Below are positions 6,535-7,676 of a stretch of DNA of 7,676 nucleotides, piece by piece (positions within the stretch are counted from its first letter, which is position 1; every line of letters starts with the position of its first letter). The DNA is taken from positions 1 through 7,676 of the forward strand of contig CAKKRA010000096.1 in assembly GCA_919902475.1 (NCBI GenBank), written 5' to 3'. A program made the position numbers and the translations under genes. The DNA is from Nitrospiria bacterium (lineage in GTDB: Bacteria > Nitrospirota > CAKKRA01 > 9FT-COMBO-42-15). Below the pieces are notes generated by a model. It did not search any database, was not told the origin of the DNA, and saw nothing but the letters and a program-made list of their open reading frames with translations.

Positions 6535-6939
6535 TCATACATACTTAGTCCCATCAATTACCTTCAAGCCTTCTATTCTATCAAAATGTGAAACATTTCT
6601 TGTTACTAAAGTAACAGCCCTTGATAAGCATGGTCCTGCAATAAGAACATCCTTAACATTTAGTGTCTCTCCAGCCTTTGACAACAATGCATGAATCTGC
6701 GCGGCCTTTTTAGAATCCTCAGTTGTCCAATCAAAGGGAGTTAACATTGCCAATACATCTTCAACAGGTTTGATTTTGCCGAAATAATATCCGCCATAGT
6801 AAAGCTCGTATACAGAAACCGGAGAGATATAAACATCGTGTTTTGCAATAAGATGGGGCAGGATGTCTTGATTTTCATTTCTTCCCCGAAGATAGTCAAT
6901 GATTATGTCAGTATCTACACAGACTTTAAGGGCTTCCAC
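6535..6939 (-). CDS. vapC: VapC-type PIN-domain ribonuclease toxin
   Basis: 134 residues from a GTG at 6937-6939. PIN-domain toxins are small Mg-dependent RNases that cleave tRNA or rRNA and stop translation until neutralised by their antitoxin. The acidic site is visible: D9 and D11 in VDTDIIIDYLRG, E45 in SVYELYYGG, D97 in NVKDVLIAG, and the closing LVTRNVSHFDRI typical of the family (N115). No ATG is available. GTG 6939 is preferred because GAGGA lies about 9 nt upstream; a TTG at 6948 would add three residues but sits almost on that GAGGA. The start lies inside the antitoxin gene (overlap of 25 nt), giving translational coupling and the usual antitoxin-first order. The gene ends facing the NapHG fusion. 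Catalytic residues look intact, so the toxin is probably functional. Confidence 0.88.
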   Translation of the reverse strand: MEALKVCVDTDIIIDYLRGRNENQDILPHLIAKHDVYISPVSVYELYYGGYYFGKIKPVEDVLAMLTPFDWTTEDSKKAAQIHALLSKAGETLNVKDVLIAGPCLSRAVTLVTRNVSHFDRIEGLKVIDGTKYV

Positions 6940-7160
6940 CTTTTCCAATCCTCATTTAATTTCTTATATATCTCATCAACATCAACATCCTTCCAAGCGC
7001 CTTTTGCCTTTTTAAAGCCTTCAAAAGAAGCCTTTCTTTCTTCACCTAAAAATTCTGTTTTTAAAAGATTTATCACCTTTATAACCTTTTCCATCTCGGA
7101 TTCTGAAAGGTCTTTAATCTCTGTTGTTATTTTTTTCTTATATGCTTCTTTTAATTTCAT
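6915..7160 (-). CDS. VapB-like antitoxin
   Basis: 81 residues, highly charged. The N-terminal part has ITTEIKDLSESEMEKVIKVINLLKTEFL, an amphipathic helix pattern (I-x-x-L-S-x-x-E-x-x-K-V-I-x-x-I-x-x-L-K) seen in small VapB/DUF2281-like antitoxins. The C-terminal part (about 52-75, GAWKDVDVDEIYKKLNEDW) would be the flexible segment that wraps the toxin. I see no AbrB or ribbon-helix-helix signature, so the DNA-binding class is uncertain. ATG at 7158-7160 with a good ribosome binding site (AAAGGTGA, complement of 7165-7172) 4 nt upstream. Expected role: bind and block the PIN toxin encoded just downstream, and possibly repress the shared promoter. The call rests mainly on size, charge and the overlapping toxin gene. 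Confidence 0.75.
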   Translation of the reverse strand: MKLKEAYKKKITTEIKDLSESEMEKVIKVINLLKTEFLGEERKASFEGFKKAKGAWKDVDVDEIYKKLNEDWKRWKPLKSV

Positions 7161-7176
7161 CTTATCACCTTTATTT

Positions 7177-7199
7177 AATTAGCTACATGTAATTGCAAT
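7177..7199. promoter_or_regulatory. Possible operator palindromes upstream of the antitoxin
   Basis: AATTA (7177-7181) and TAATT (7190-7194) form an inverted repeat enclosing the 8-bp palindrome TACATGTA (7184-7191), and ATTGCAAT (7192-7199) is a second palindrome. They lie between the predicted promoter and the antitoxin start, where toxin-antitoxin complexes often bind. AT-rich DNA gives such palindromes by chance, so this is tentative. Confidence 0.3.
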
Positions 7200-7215
7200 G
7201 CCTATTTTTATACTA

Positions 7216-7244
7216 ATGTTAGCAAAAAGCCTCTTTGGTGTCAA
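7216..7244 (-). promoter_or_regulatory. Sigma-70-like promoter for the toxin-antitoxin operon
   Basis: On the minus strand: TTGACA (complement of 7239-7244), a 17-nt spacer, then TAACAT (complement of 7216-7221). The -35 box is perfect and the -10 matches 4 of 6. Transcription would start near 7209, leaving about a 50-nt leader before the antitoxin ATG. Confidence 0.6.
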
Positions 7245-7290
7245 TAAAATAGGACTCTTCTAAATTGGCTTGACAGAATGTGATTTTGTG

Positions 7291-7319
7291 TTGACCTTTA
7301 TTAGCAAGGGGAATATACT
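7291..7319 (+). promoter_or_regulatory. Sigma-70-like promoter entering direct repeat copy B
   Basis: TTGACC (7291-7296), a 17-nt spacer and TATACT (7314-7319), each matching consensus at 5 of 6. The start point would fall near 7326, at the start of the conserved hairpin of repeat copy B. It is divergent from the toxin-antitoxin promoter. No intact gene begins here, so the transcript would be a short non-coding RNA or a long leader for the XRE gene at 7559. Confidence 0.5.
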
Positions 7320-7450
7320 TTTTATGCCTGCAATGATGAGGCTGTTTATAAGGCTCATGCAGGGCTTAATATAAAGGGATTGTGGATTATTGTGATTTGC
7401 AGGCAGAGGTTATTGAGGAGAGGGGTAGAAAATAATATTTCAAGACCAAA
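7316..7450. repeat. Direct repeat copy B, right of the toxin-antitoxin pair
   Basis: Same orientation as copy A at 6373-6504. It is identical over the 45 nt starting at 7324, including the hairpin arms CCTGCA (7327-7332) and TGCAGG (7358-7363). It then differs by ATAT added after GGCTTA and by scattered base changes. The frame open in copy A hits a TAA here, so a shared protein is unlikely. The rest of the 7161-7558 stretch holds only the regulatory sites listed separately. Confidence 0.75.
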
Positions 7451-7505
7451 CGCTCTTGCACTCCCAGTCGGCAAACCTATTATTGTAATAATTTCAAACA
7501 ATATC

Positions 7506-7552
7506 TTGACAGATAATCTTACATATGATAGTATAATACCATTATGGGGAGG
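7506..7552 (+). promoter_or_regulatory. Promoter region, palindromic operator candidate and ribosome binding site of the XRE gene
   Basis: TTGACA at 7506-7511 and TATAAT at 7532-7537 are both perfect hexamers but 20 nt apart; a weaker TAGTAT at 7529-7534 gives the normal 17-nt spacing. An imperfect 21-bp palindrome (7525-7545), centred on A7535 with core GTATAATAC and 8 of 10 arm positions matching, covers the -10 region. GGGGAGG (7546-7552) is a strong ribosome binding site 6 nt before the ATG. The layout suits autorepression by the encoded regulator, which is inference. Confidence 0.55.
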
Positions 7553-7558
7553 TCTACA

Positions 7559-7676
7559 ATGAATATATATGAGAAAATAGGGCATCGGATTAAAATTTTG
7601 AGGGAAAAGACCGGCATGAGCCAGGATACGCTGTCGCAGAAGATGGGCATACCACGGCCTGCTGTTTCCCAAATAG
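7559..7676 (+). CDS. XRE-family helix-turn-helix regulator, N-terminal part (3' end outside window)
   Basis: The first 39 codons are present, beginning MNIYEKIGHRIKILREK and continuing TGMSQDTLSQKMGIPRPAVSQI before the window ends. This is the standard XRE/Cro start: helix 1 (about 4-17, with R-I-K-x-L-R-E-K), helix 2 beginning at S21-Q22, and the recognition helix starting at P34-A-V-S-Q. Such proteins bind palindromic operators as dimers and often repress their own gene. The ATG at 7559 is well supported by GGGGAGG 6 nt upstream. The cut-off hides the C-terminus, so I cannot tell whether it is a short antitoxin, a phage-type repressor or an XRE protein with an ImmA/IrrE-type peptidase domain. 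Placement beside a VapBC-like pair and repeats suggests a defence or toxin-antitoxin neighbourhood. Confidence 0.85.
   Translation, partial: MNIYEKIGHRIKILREKTGMSQDTLSQKMGIPRPAVSQI

Noticed and set aside
6838..7182. 114-codon + strand open frame opposite the toxin-antitoxin genes
   Set aside because: It is antisense to two recognisable overlapping genes and has low-complexity F/S-rich composition typical of a shadow frame.
7380..7562. 60-codon GTG-start open frame on the + strand upstream of the XRE gene
   Set aside because: It runs through the repeat, promoter boxes and palindrome, has no recognisable product, and its end overlaps the well-supported XRE start.
1..7676. CRISPR arrays, tRNA or rRNA genes
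   Set aside because: No regularly spaced short repeats, and no tRNA or rRNA-like sequence was recognised on either strand by reading.

Overview
The window looks like part of a bacterial chromosome of moderate GC (about 40-45% by eye) from a Gram-negative, probably anaerobic or microaerophilic organism. Twin-arginine signals, a NapH/NapG-type quinol-oxidising iron-sulfur module and an archaeal-type LeuC would suit Nitrospirota or a deltaproteobacterial lineage. That assignment is a guess from gene content, not a measurement.

Left edge (2-1483, + strand): the tail of a PDC/Cache sensor protein, then after 3 nt an aconitase-family 3-isopropylmalate dehydratase large subunit (leuC-like, GTG start). 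No small subunit (leuD) follows.

Centre (1533-6218, + strand): a tight four-gene cluster, the most interesting part of the window. In order it holds a Tat-signal aldo/keto reductase with an eight-cysteine ferredoxin-like tail, an anchored or exported DUF6599-like protein (ATG overlaps the preceding stop by 1 nt), a Tat-signal DUF362 protein, and a NapH-NapG fusion. The fusion has four membrane segments, six predicted [4Fe-4S] motifs and an internal twin-arginine stretch at the NapH/NapG join. The working model, which is inference, is that the fusion takes electrons from quinol and carries them through clusters on the outer face of the membrane to the exported Fe-S aldo/keto reductase, with the DUF6599 and DUF362 proteins as partners. 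I know of no characterised system with this exact composition.

Right part (6219-7676): accessory DNA. About 310 nt without a convincing gene holds a hairpin plus a G-rich repeat (also present at 3645-3680) and the first copy of a ~130-bp direct repeat. Next is a minus-strand type II toxin-antitoxin pair (VapB-like antitoxin, VapC PIN toxin) with its own promoter, then a divergent plus-strand promoter that runs into the second copy of the direct repeat. The toxin-antitoxin pair therefore sits between the two copies. The window ends in the first 39 codons of an XRE-family regulator with a promoter-like region, an overlapping palindrome and a strong ribosome binding site.
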